The notes beneath the pieces are model-generated. The model ran no database searches, was not told the DNA's origin, and saw only the letters and a program-made list of their open reading frames with translations. Positions 9,801 to 16,400 of a stretch of DNA of 64,000 nt are shown here, in pieces. Source of the DNA: Bacteroidota bacterium (lineage in GTDB: Bacteria > Bacteroidota > Bacteroidia > Chitinophagales > Chitinophagaceae); NCBI GenBank assembly GCA_016706595.1, contig JADJJH010000001.1, positions 186,001 through 250,000 of the forward strand, given 5' to 3'. Made by a program: the position numbers and the translations under genes. Within the stretch, counting starts at the first letter, position 1, and each line of letters opens with the position of its first letter.

Positions 9801-11626
9801 ACTTAGGGTTAGATTTTGCGCCTTCGCTTGCGGGTTGTATTACCCCAATGAGCAATTTTATCGTTTATACAGGAGGTCTAGTGAACCTTCGTTCATCTAT
9901 ACGTTCTAATAACCTGTATGGAGTTGATTCGGTAAAAACTAGTTTCAGCATCTCAGGACCCGGCATCATCGGCATTCAGCATTTGGGATCGGTTTACCTT
10001 TATAATGTTTCCCCAACTTGTTTTTGCCCGCAGGTGGCCACCTTACCTACGGTCTATCTAATTTCTCAACCGGGCACTTATCAAATCTATATCAAATCTG
10101 ATCCGGATAATGATATAGCGGAAAGTGATGAAACCAATAATGAATTGGTGATTTCATTGACCACGCAAGATGTACCCGATATGATGATGCACACGACCTT
10201 TATTAATCCAAGTAATTTGAACCCCGCAGCAGGGCAAGGTATCACTACACAAGTATCCTATAAAAATTTGGGTGTAGGTAATGTAGGCGATACTATGAAA
10301 TTAAAACTGATGATTGATAATGTGGCCATTGATTCGGTAGTTAATGCAACGGGATTGCCAAGCAACGGCACCGCCACGTATGCTTTCAATACACCATGGT
10401 CGTCTGTTCAGCCGGGCGTACATTTAATCAAGGCCATTATTGATGATGGGAATGCAATTACAGAAAGTAATGAAACTAACAATATGGCTGTGCGTGCAAT
10501 TATTGTTGGTGACGCAGCCAATATGTATTTCGATTCATTAGGGAGTTTAAATCTTTATCCTCAATTAGGCGATAGTGCCATCATTTATGCGGATATTGGA
10601 AATAATGGAACCTTGGGCTGTACTAGCTTATTAACCTTTTATTTCTTAAACGATTTCAACGATACTTTATTGATACGAAATTATACTATGAGTGTTGCGC
10701 CGAATGGTCATCAGATAATAACCTTTAAATGGAAAGTGATAGATGAAAAAACAGTAGTTGTCGCTAAACTAACGAATTCTACGGTACAAGAATTTGACTA
10801 TGCGGATAATACAGCCACCTTTGCATTCGGTCAAATGAAATTGATTACAGAGGCTTTTCCGGCATGCAATCCCAATAATATAGGAAGTATAACAGCACAT
10901 ATTTTGGGTGGTAGTCCTCCGTTTACCTATGCTTGGAGCAACAATACTACAAGCGCAACGATGCAAGATGTTTCAGGAAATTATAGCGTAACGGTATTTG
11001 ATCAATCTGGACAGCAAGTTAGTGGATCCGATAGTATACCGGTTTGCAATGGTTTTCTATTGCATGCAAAATGTATACTTCAAGGTTTTTATGATGGAAA
11101 CGGAATCATGAATCCTGTACTTACCCAAAGTGGAATTATAAGTCCATTGGCTTTTACCGATACAGTTACTGTTAACTTACATAGCACAAGTTTCGGATTT
11201 CCTATGGTAGCGAGTAGTCAAGCGATACTACATACCAATGGAAGTATTGTTTGTGAATTACCAAGTAGTGAAATTGGAAATAATCGATATATAGTTATAA
11301 AGCATCGAAATAGTTTTGAGACATGGAGTGCAAATCCAATTACGATTTCAGCAATTACGAATTACGATTTTACGACGTCAGCCTCACAAGCCTTTGGAGA
11401 TAATCAGGTTGAAGTAGAGAATGGCATTTGGGCAATGTTTACGGGCGATATTAACCAAGATGGGAATGCCGACTTATTAGATGCATCGATGCTTGAAGCA
11501 AGCATGGCTAATTTCGATTTTGGTTATTTTGTCACTGACTTGAATGGAGATGGGAATGTTGATTTATTAGATTCACCGGTATTGGAAGTGAATGTAAATA
11601 ATTTTGTGTTTTCAAATCACCCATAG
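809..11626 (+). CDS. Giant exported LamG/Gly-rich/CARDB multidomain protein (3605 aa) with dockerin-like C-terminus
   Basis: Signal peptide at residues 1-20 (MKKILSLISLLFLVYFSEAQ). Then, at approximate residues: LamG/concanavalin-like domain (22-220); very glycine-rich domain (225-480); LamG domains near 481-641, 706-881, 1078-1235, 1435-1621 and 1668-1841, three of them followed by a beta-rich partner domain ending TEYMLGL; Ig-like segments; MopE-type metal-binding repeats (2211-2306, DADGDGFGD, DCNDND); about seven CARDB domains (2428-3340); an SprB-like repeat; and the KHRN/dockerin-like C-terminal module (3417-3605). The domains are those of adhesins and matrix proteins; no enzyme motif was seen. 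It starts 214 bp after the degenerate kinase and has its own TAGCTA promoter. There is no type A T9SS tail, so export across the outer membrane by T9SS is an inference resting on the C-terminal module. Start chosen for the clear signal peptide. Confidence 0.9.
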   Translation: MKKILSLISLLFLVYFSEAQAPIAYYPFSGNAGDSSGSANHGTVNGATLTTDRFGNANSAYAFDGVDDVISTTSLATNQATNWTMTAWVKPANLTNSDRIIVQNGGDGTGFPCNGYSLGMNTNQIYGYHPCVAFIQGNSTFPVANQWYHIAMVNDGTVTKFYINGILASGTSSTTPIMPNGILTIGSSSGIRFFQGAIDEVKIYNSALTTAQIQQSLDPIALPIAVTAGGTNAGCGSINANNMNGSSATGLGCGGGGAGYFGGFGGNGYLGGGGGGAAGFTAANRKGGDGGSGFVLVSYFNTNNAYVNSSVYNSGTSFVIPAGIGSVKVWAIGAGGGGAGATSSDGTCGGGGGAGGVAFKTFSVNAGDIISYTIGVGGAGGVDANDGQAGTATTVTFNANVVTGNGGSGGAYNIFIDAAGGTFSGGDGGANGGSGKGAAGDNGGGAGGGIGGGLNNTISCAGGDGANSINVVGLFAAVTNQIAPGLMNNNVKLNGANDYMLVPHNAVFNSTSEITVEAWVYPTSYPSQYPAIIAKHNANSSFELDLKNDNTIEWECMIDGVQRNLNGGTITLNQWTHIAATYNGSTMKIFKNGIVVASFAVTGAIGTNSFPVEIGSRSGGGAVFAGKMDEVRVWNIARTQSQIVNAMNAELLGNETGLVGYWDMNRNGEGAGLIVNNKATLTGSSLNAITFGTANTPIFLSTSGKVLKPGSGNALTFDGADDFVEMPNVLHGLTQTTIEFWVKTTENRTSGLFWQKPTLIGNANPSAPDGDFGITTNNGEIGIWSGLCTCGDQSLQTTKAINDNQWHHVAAINDATTIKLYVDGIELGSIPSTGGIGFNVNGRPLFLGASNSCCSGINAHAGSIDEIRFWNIALTENQLRERMCRKITSNDTLYDNLQTYFNADENSNINLFDGSENGNHKTLQGGVVRETSGAPIGNTSLHNYVSTGFPAINLSVNALDNLHVTYTAGSYSGIAGTHIYSVNEKPNSENGITVLGANDNYFGVFNANLTAPQYTATYNYTGNANVSSNLENFVSLYKRDDNASTAWTNSNATLNTVSNTLTVTGQSTEYMLGLNSSNQVLKPGSGNAISFDGVDDHITTSAYLVPTTGDFTVDFWVINRNNAGFREFISQGSSGNAFYIGLDVSGTGNMRCGDLWQNTNAILPLNKWTHVTMTKFGSNATLYLNGIQVATKTGYSISAAGTNTLIGRQYGGITEFPDASLDEIRIWNSALTESQIRDRMCRKITSTDALYANLVAYYNFDESTGNTTFDGSVMNNNGTLVNNPTRVLSGAAIGNTSTHNYVTTGLPSANLSANAQDNLAVAYTSGTYTGTAATQLYAVTEKPNSEIGINAISTNNTYFGVFNVNLNSPNYSATYNYTGSTAIDGTNENNVALYKRNDNGITTWTDALATLNSNANTLSVTGQNTEYMLGLITVTPFSPTNVLVNDGTATFATTPNGMLHGLTTFTAETWIKTTENKTSSNFFDKPTIIGNARSSVNDGDFGVYTSGGIIGFWCGFGNENFLTTTTSINDNQWHHVAVVREATSFKLFVDGIQLGSLPCSSSIGLQTNFEPLSIGASSDFAWPGSNAVKVNFFHQGEFAETRFSNTARYSSNFIPSNSFTTDASTVALYHYGTCQREQCVDASGNNHFLQGRFLSPTCASALPFNSAITYDGINQGAILPANLMNGLTNFTIEGWMKSTDVTTSPTSEMWRAPWIFGKEMPSGNSGDIMITTQAGYLNFSEEFVGGQGYTESLTKYFISDNQWHHIAVSADGIFCRFFVDGILLGSKPVDAGLQVSASDQFVLMNRANTNESSHSGMLDEVRLSNTARYITNFIPPTSIFTSDVNTLALYHSDDCSNVSLFDSSSNNNHATFQNMIINCGGGIISANQSSCFIITPNPLIGTPAFGNEPTIVYQWQDSIVGGIWTNISGATNATSYAPPTLTTPTYYRRLATLSSSTLASNIVFLDIRGAISPAIIPINSWNVYAYNGTDLNLGAGTTYQGYYTVSGLVVNSESLWNANAAPSTAPGYKGCIVNQAPWTIAAKRQGFTPDNYILNITSVDNGVRAYLDGNEIFAAGGFGPYPNITLGALNANSVIEVRAENSGGPGYLNFNLQTSALQGGTIGSNQTSCESFMPALLTNSAIAFGGSLLTMSYQWQESMDDVNYTDIVGATSLSYQPDSVFADKYFRRKVTNANNEMAFSNAVFMDINGPVFYADADGDGFGDINNTIQACSVPMGYVVNNTDCNDNDSIQKPGQIWYLDADNDGYKAFIATMTQCTRPVNRKAFSELLSNQGDCNDNNNHIHPGAQYLNFTGANNYVSNICNPLIGDAFTNFRYEVNYFNIYNEMPENGAPRLSVDLGQNFIVEANDKRLSMQQDDVNDLNTMDGKKYFLIVNGIQPGIPLQSYVSPHLLTCDYLGPFLNEPEVVNYPNLSVAAKDISFSNYNPDVSTTITVEVVVQNNSSFDAINIPVRLVNQFDTTQFFPIQTIPFIAKNDVASVTWTITTPPISALCPMKVMVDYGNTLNETNENDNTAIRGFVNGNGSISGGIAVTSSVTPKTVLVGAGNPGQATLTGNAQYTGLALALNNASVPGAEVFCTIVETGQTFQGTTDANGDFSIPFAVPIGAGTYHISGTVYDFTWAGVMNASTNDFTVVPALGQPDLVPMVSFESSNPLLAGNKIKAKYYSYNFGFIPTTANHTCKLTIIGPSGYLFEDSTLIASLNNGTASAEVSIETPILNAIGTYFVTVTTDLNDSIIESGESNNSITIPIEVIPEQVDLISGSASASGGNIICNNQLTVQTFVKNNGSIATSSGHTALMNLKQGNTVVGTQTFLVPVLQSKEELILTHTFTIPYSPNSYVVEVTADINNIVLESNETNNTMATILNIDTCKADLQLADFCNKVEIVATNNNYTAPVTLKAIITNKGSHTITQPVKVRFTFDNNAFFDYIHNSPIAPLDIINVSLPNVTLPAGATTMIVEIDPLNTIEEITNSNNNSDVKNLGLDFAPSLAGCITPMSNFIVYTGGLVNLRSSIRSNNLYGVDSVKTSFSISGPGIIGIQHLGSVYLYNVSPTCFCPQVATLPTVYLISQPGTYQIYIKSDPDNDIAESDETNNELVISLTTQDVPDMMMHTTFINPSNLNPAAGQGITTQVSYKNLGVGNVGDTMKLKLMIDNVAIDSVVNATGLPSNGTATYAFNTPWSSVQPGVHLIKAIIDDGNAITESNETNNMAVRAIIVGDAANMYFDSLGSLNLYPQLGDSAIIYADIGNNGTLGCTSLLTFYFLNDFNDTLLIRNYTMSVAPNGHQIITFKWKVIDEKTVVVAKLTNSTVQEFDYADNTATFAFGQMKLITEAFPACNPNNIGSITAHILGGSPPFTYAWSNNTTSATMQDVSGNYSVTVFDQSGQQVSGSDSIPVCNGFLLHAKCILQGFYDGNGIMNPVLTQSGIISPLAFTDTVTVNLHSTSFGFPMVASSQAILHTNGSIVCELPSSEIGNNRYIVIKHRNSFETWSANPITISAITNYDFTTSASQAFGDNQVEVENGIWAMFTGDINQDGNADLLDASMLEASMANFDFGYFVTDLNGDGNVDLLDSPVLEVNVNNFVFSNHP

Positions 11627-11636
11627 AGAAACAAAT

Positions 11637-11650
11637 CCCGCACGTGCGGG
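11637..11650. terminator. Perfect 14-bp palindrome after the stop codon, possible terminator stem
   Basis: CCCGCACGTGCGGG lies 10 bp after the stop codon of the 3605-aa gene, at the head of a GC-rich repeat array. It has no loop bases and no T-run, so it is not a classical intrinsic terminator. It may still block transcription or protect the 3' end. Confidence 0.4.
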
Positions 11651-11653
11651 AGA

Positions 11654-11932
11654 AGTTTCTCATGTCCCGATACATCGGGACCTAGGTTGGAATCTCAAAT
11701 TTTGCGAGGCACGAGCGATAGTTTCTCATGTCCCGATACATCGGGACCTAGGTTGGAATCTCAAATTTTGCAAGGCACGAGCGATAGTTTCTCATGTCCC
11801 GATACATCGGGACCTAGGTCAGAGTCTCAAATTTTGCGAGGCACGAGCGATAGTTTCTCATGTCCTGATAGATCGGGACCTAGGTTGGAGTCTAAAATTT
11901 ATCGAGGCACGAGCGATAGTTTCTCATGTCCC
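11654..11932. repeat. 66-bp tandem repeat array (four units plus a partial fifth), each with an inverted repeat
   Basis: Units start at 11654, 11720, 11786 and 11852, exactly 66 bp apart, and a partial unit starts at 11918. Each begins AGTTTCTCATGTCC and contains GTCCCGATACATCGGGAC, an 8-bp stem with a 2-nt centre; the fourth copy is mutated in the stem (GTCCTGATAGATCGGGAC). The units abut, with no unique spacers, so this is not a CRISPR array. Because 66 is a multiple of 3, two frames stay open across it; these are not treated as genes. It is far more GC-rich than the surrounding intergenic DNA and looks like an intergenic palindromic repeat family expanded after a gene end. Confidence 0.85.
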
Positions 11933-12071
11933 ATTTTTTCAAGACTTAGAAAAGATGAATCATTTTATTGACTTGCGTTAAAAATTGATCAGAGACACTG
12001 TTAGATTCCTTGATGCCTTTAGTATTATATTATCTTTATAAATATTGCATGAGTTTATTTTTTCGATTCTA

Positions 12072-12118
12072 TAGCTATATCTAGCTATTGTATACCTTTT
12101 AAATTAGGTTCACTTTTG
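12072..12118 (+). promoter_or_regulatory. TAGCTA-type operator and promoter of the 12141-23528 operon
   Basis: TAGCTATATCTAGCTATTG lies at 12072-12090 (dyad centre 12079.5), followed after 20 bp by CACTTTTG at 12111-12118 (-7 element, one mismatch to TAnnTTTG). The ATG at 12141 is 22 bp beyond the box, giving a short leader. Same arrangement as at 633 and 23921. Confidence 0.75.
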
Positions 12119-12140
12119 TTCTACAATTAAAATCTATTTT

Positions 12141-12956
12141 ATGCCAGAATCAAATATCAACAACGCAATCGATAGCCTACAAGCGGTTCGAAATGTAGGT
12201 TTCGAAAAATTTACTTCACGATTGATACAAGGTGTATTTTCAACAATCGTTGATTCATCAATCAAGCAAATGGAGGCTTATGCCTCTTTAGTAGCCACGG
12301 TTTCGAAATCGCTGAGCGAGTTTACTACCGAGGTATTAGGTGAGAATAATGCCAATGCCATAGTATTTATTAAAGAGGATTTAGGATTAACTATTCCAAC
12401 TACAGCCAACCCAACACTCACATTAAACGAAGCGCAATTTGCAACGGTAACCAATACGTTGGCAAATATTACAGTAACTAATAAACTTATCACAGATGCT
12501 GCGAACTTAACCGCTTTAACGGGTACACCCAAAACATCAACAATTACATTAAACAAACTGCAAGCTTTTGTTGTTGAGTTACTTACTAAACAAGCGGAGG
12601 TAAAGTACAATATGCTTCGTACACTTATACAATTGGGTATGCAAAAAGTTGTGGTTGATAAGGGACATATAAAAACAAAACTCACGTTTTCTATAGACGC
12701 AAGTGAAAGAAATTCTTCTTCGTCGAGTTCGAACAACAGAACAAGTTCATTTAATATTTTTGGCGCAGGCGCCGGTGCGGCAATAGGCGGACAAGGCGCT
12801 GTTGGGGGAGGTGTTTTTGTACTTGATACAGATAGCAGTTTAAGTGTCAATGTTGTGAACGAACGTTCGTCGGCAGCTACCAATTTAAGTGCTGATATTA
12901 TTGGAGAAGTCTTGATCCAATTCAGAACCGATTCATTTCCCATTGCAAATTTATAA
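12141..12956 (+). CDS. Unknown cytoplasmic protein (271 aa), first gene of an operon
   Basis: No signal peptide or membrane segment. Residues 1-180 look helical, with alternating Ser/Thr/Asn/Leu-rich stretches (FSTIVDSSIKQMEAYASL). The C-terminal third has a Ser/Asn-rich linker (ERNSSSSSSNNRTSS), a small Gly/Ala-rich patch (FGAGAGAAIGGQGAVGGG) and a beta-rich tail (SLSVNVVNERSSAATNLSA). The Ser-rich linker followed by a beta tail faintly recalls DUF2589-like proteins, but I do not recognise the family with confidence. The next gene starts 3 bp after its stop codon, so the two are probably translationally coupled. It leads an operon ending in a 3358-aa exported protein, which makes a role in making or exporting that protein possible but unproven. 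Confidence 0.8.
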   Translation: MPESNINNAIDSLQAVRNVGFEKFTSRLIQGVFSTIVDSSIKQMEAYASLVATVSKSLSEFTTEVLGENNANAIVFIKEDLGLTIPTTANPTLTLNEAQFATVTNTLANITVTNKLITDAANLTALTGTPKTSTITLNKLQAFVVELLTKQAEVKYNMLRTLIQLGMQKVVVDKGHIKTKLTFSIDASERNSSSSSSNNRTSSFNIFGAGAGAAIGGQGAVGGGVFVLDTDSSLSVNVVNERSSAATNLSADIIGEVLIQFRTDSFPIANL

Positions 12957-12959
12957 GCC

Positions 12960-13361
12960 ATGGAAATCGCAGAGTTAATATTATTACTTCGCAACGAAGT
13001 GCAACGCAGTTACGATTTAATTGAAGATAGTGTAAGTGATAATAACCATAGTGGTGTATATATCAATGTCGAAAAAATGGAGATTGATATACCCATACAA
13101 ATGTCGGCTTCACAAAAAGAAATCAATGTCGATGATTTAAAGAAGAAATCATTTACGATACAAAAATTTGAATTGCCTTTTCACATTGAGGCCATGGATA
13201 AGCTAGCCAAATCAACCTATTTGAAATCGCTTAAAAGTGCAAAAATGTCGAGCAACTCAATTCAAATTGAAGTCGTGAATCAATCCGATAAAAAGGATAG
13301 CCAATTGCAAGCTTCTATGATTGGACGATTGCGATTGGTGTTGCAACCGGTTGTGAAATAA
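12960..13361 (+). CDS. Unknown small cytoplasmic protein (133 aa), coupled to the preceding gene
   Basis: Starts 3 bp after the previous stop codon (TAAGCCATG). No signal peptide. The N-terminus is helical (MEIAELILLLRNEVQRSYD); the middle and end are amphipathic beta strands (VYINVEKMEIDIPIQM, SIQIEVVNQSDKK, MIGRLRLVLQPVVK). The end strand pattern resembles that of the preceding protein (IIGEVLIQFRTDSFPI), suggesting that the two pack together or share a fold. Family not recognised. The giant gene follows after 90 bp with no separate promoter seen. Confidence 0.75.
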   Translation: MEIAELILLLRNEVQRSYDLIEDSVSDNNHSGVYINVEKMEIDIPIQMSASQKEINVDDLKKKSFTIQKFELPFHIEAMDKLAKSTYLKSLKSAKMSSNSIQIEVVNQSDKKDSQLQASMIGRLRLVLQPVVK

Positions 13362-13451
13362 TGGTCGGTCTAATAGTCTCCTGATGCTTCATCTTGATTG
13401 TATTAGAGTAACACACACACAATAAAACTAGCAAATTTTGATTTTCTGACG

Positions 13452-16400
13452 ATGAAATTAAGAACAACTAAAAATCTATTAACAATGAAAAAAGTAAACA
13501 CAAACTGCAACCTAAGCCCAAAAGGTATCATAGTGGCAAAGAATCAAAATGCATTTACATTCAAGAAGTCATCTCCAGCACTTTCTTTACTCAATGAAGC
13601 GGTGAGGTCAACTATTTTTGCCTTAAACATTCTATTGATGATGTTGCTTATCAGCACATTTACTGCCGAAAAACTAAATGCGCAGTGCACGAACACATCT
13701 CAGTTTGGAAGCGCAACAATTAACACAGGCGGAAGTATAGTTACGGTTAGTACCTGTAGTTTTGGAGGTGAATTCTCTCCCATTTCTGGTGCTGTTGCAG
13801 GTCAAACACTTCGATTTACAAGCAGCGTGTCAACCGATTTTATAACCATTCATTCAGGATCCTCAAATGGCCCTGTGGTTGCATTTGGAACTACACCCTT
13901 GGTTTTTGCCAATACATTTACCGGAACTTTATATGCACATTGGAATACCAGCGCTTCGTGCGGTTCTACGAGCATTTGTCGCACCACAACAGTACAATGT
14001 ACATCATGCACTGCACCACCACCTGCTGACCCCTGCACAAGTATAACTAACATCAGTTCCTGCGGAGTAAGTGTTACATCTTCTTTATCCGGTTCGGGTA
14101 GTTACTCTCCGGGTAGTTGTGGTTTTTCCACTCCGGGCCAGGAAAAGATTTACACATTTACTCCTGCTACTACAGGAACTTATCAAATTCAAGTTACTGC
14201 TGCTTCCAGTGGATTTATCGATTATTTTTACAAGGCTGCTTCCGGTGGTTGCTCAGCAACAGGCTGGACTTGTATTGATGATATTAATTCAGCAGGCAAC
14301 TATGGTTCCTTATCCCTTATTGGTGGAACACAGTATTATTTTATGTTAGATGCTGAAGCAACTGCGGCAAGTAGCCAAACTTTTAGTGTGGTTTGTGCTG
14401 GAACTGTATCCGATCCATGTTTAAATATTACTTCAATTAGTGCAGCTGGTGTAAACGTAACATCTACCACAAATGGCTCAGGTGCTTATCTTATACCAAC
14501 AAGTTCATGTGGTTCGTCGCTTCCGGGGCAAGAAAAAATTTACTCGTTTACTCCGCTTGCATCAGGAAACTATCAAATTGATCTAACGGCTGCATCCGGC
14601 GGTAGTATGCACTATTTTTATAAAGCTGCATCCGATGGATGTTCAGGAACTGGCTGGACGTGTATTGGTTCTGCAAGCAGTCCAGCAGTTTTTGGTGCGT
14701 TATCACTTACAGCCGGAACGCAGTATTATATCATGACTGATGCTGTTGTAACTGCGGCCATGAGCCATACATTTAATATAAGTCTTGTTCCTGATCCTTG
14801 CACAAGCATTACAAATATTAGTGCTGCTGGTGTAAGCGTAACCTCTGCAACCACGGGCGCAGGGGCATACAACCCACCAACAACTTCATGCGGCTCTGTT
14901 ACTCCGGGGATAGAAAAAATTTACACGTTTACTCCGCTTACATCAGGCTCTTATCAAATTGAAATAACTGCTGCATCTGGAACTCTGCATTATTTTTATA
15001 AGCTTGCGTCCGACGGATGTTCCGGAACCGGTTGGAATTGCCTCGGGTCTGTTAGCAGTCCAACAAATTTAGGTTCGATATTACTCACAGCCGGAACGCA
15101 GTATTATATTATGACTGATGCCGTTGTAACTACGAACACAAGCCATACATTTAATATGAATCTTGTTCCGGATCCATGCACAAACATTACAAACATTAGT
15201 TCCATTGGTGTCAGCGTAACCTCTGCTGCAACGGGCACAGGTTTTTATAATCCACCTGCAGCTTCTTGCGGATCCTCTGCTATAGGGCAAGAAAAAATTT
15301 ACACGTTTACTCCGCTTATAACAGGAACCTATCAAATTGAGATAACTGCTGCATCAGGAAGTCTGGATTATTTTTTTAAGGCTACATCTGACGCATGTTC
15401 CGGAACCGGCTGGACTTGTATTGGTGCTGTAAGCAGTGCAACAAATTTGGGTTCGTTATTGCTAACAGCCGGAACGCAGTATTATATTATGACGGATGCA
15501 GCAGCAACTACGGCCACAAGCCATACATTTAATCTAAATCTTACTCCTGATCCTTGCACAAACATTACAAACATGAGTGCAGTTGGTGTTAGTGTAACAT
15601 CTGCTACATCGGGCACAGGTATTTATGATCCCCCATCAACTTCATGTGGATCTGCCACTCCGGGGCAAGAAAAAATTTACTCGTTTACTCCGCTTACATC
15701 AGGAATCTATCAAATTCAGATTACTGCTGCATCAGGTAGTCTGCATTATTTTTATAAAGCAGCATCCGATGGGTGTTCAGGTACAGGCTGGACGTGTATT
15801 GGTTCTGCATTCAGCCAATCAATTTTTGGTTCATTATTACTAACAGCCGGAACGCAGTATTATATTATGACCGATGCAACTTCAACAAATGCCAGAAGCC
15901 ATACATTTAATATGTATCTTGCTCCTGATCCTTGCGCAAGCATTACCAACATAAGTGCAGTTGGCGTTAGCGTAACCTCCGCTCAAACAAGCTCAGGTGC
16001 TTATAATCCCCCAACAACTTCATGCGGATCCGCCACTCCGGGCAAAGAAAAAATTTATACGTTTACACCGGTAATATCAGGCACCTATCAAATTCAGGTT
16101 ACGGCTTCGTCAGGAATTCTGGATTATTTTTATAAAGCAGCATCCGATGGATGTTCCGGAATCGGCTGGACTTGTATTGGTTCTGCAAGCAGCCCATCAG
16201 TTTTCGGTTTGCTATCACTAACAGCCGGAACGCAGTATTATATTATGACCGATGCCGCAGCAACTACGGCCACAAGTCATACATTTAATCTAAATCTTGT
16301 TCCTGATCCTTGTGCAAGCATCTCAAACATAAGTGCAATTGGTATTAGCGTAACATCTGCTACAACGGGCATTGGCGCTTATAATCCCCCAACAACTTCA

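Noticed and set aside
11654..11932. Possible CRISPR array
   Set aside because: Units abut with no unique spacers, the period is pure 66 bp, and no cas genes are near.
11604..11981. Two overlapping open frames across the 66-bp repeats (11604-11981 and 11687-11971)
   Set aside because: They exist because the unit length is a multiple of three; there is no start signal, and one overlaps the end of the real gene in another frame.
12072..12087. TAGCTA blocks as transposon ends or attachment sites
   Set aside because: No transposase or integrase in the window, and all three copies have the same orientation and distance to a -7 box and start codon, which fits an operator better.
12278..12994. 238-codon open frame on the minus strand
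   Set aside because: Lies opposite the coupled pair at 12141 and 12960, which has a promoter and sensible protein features; the minus-frame product has odd composition.
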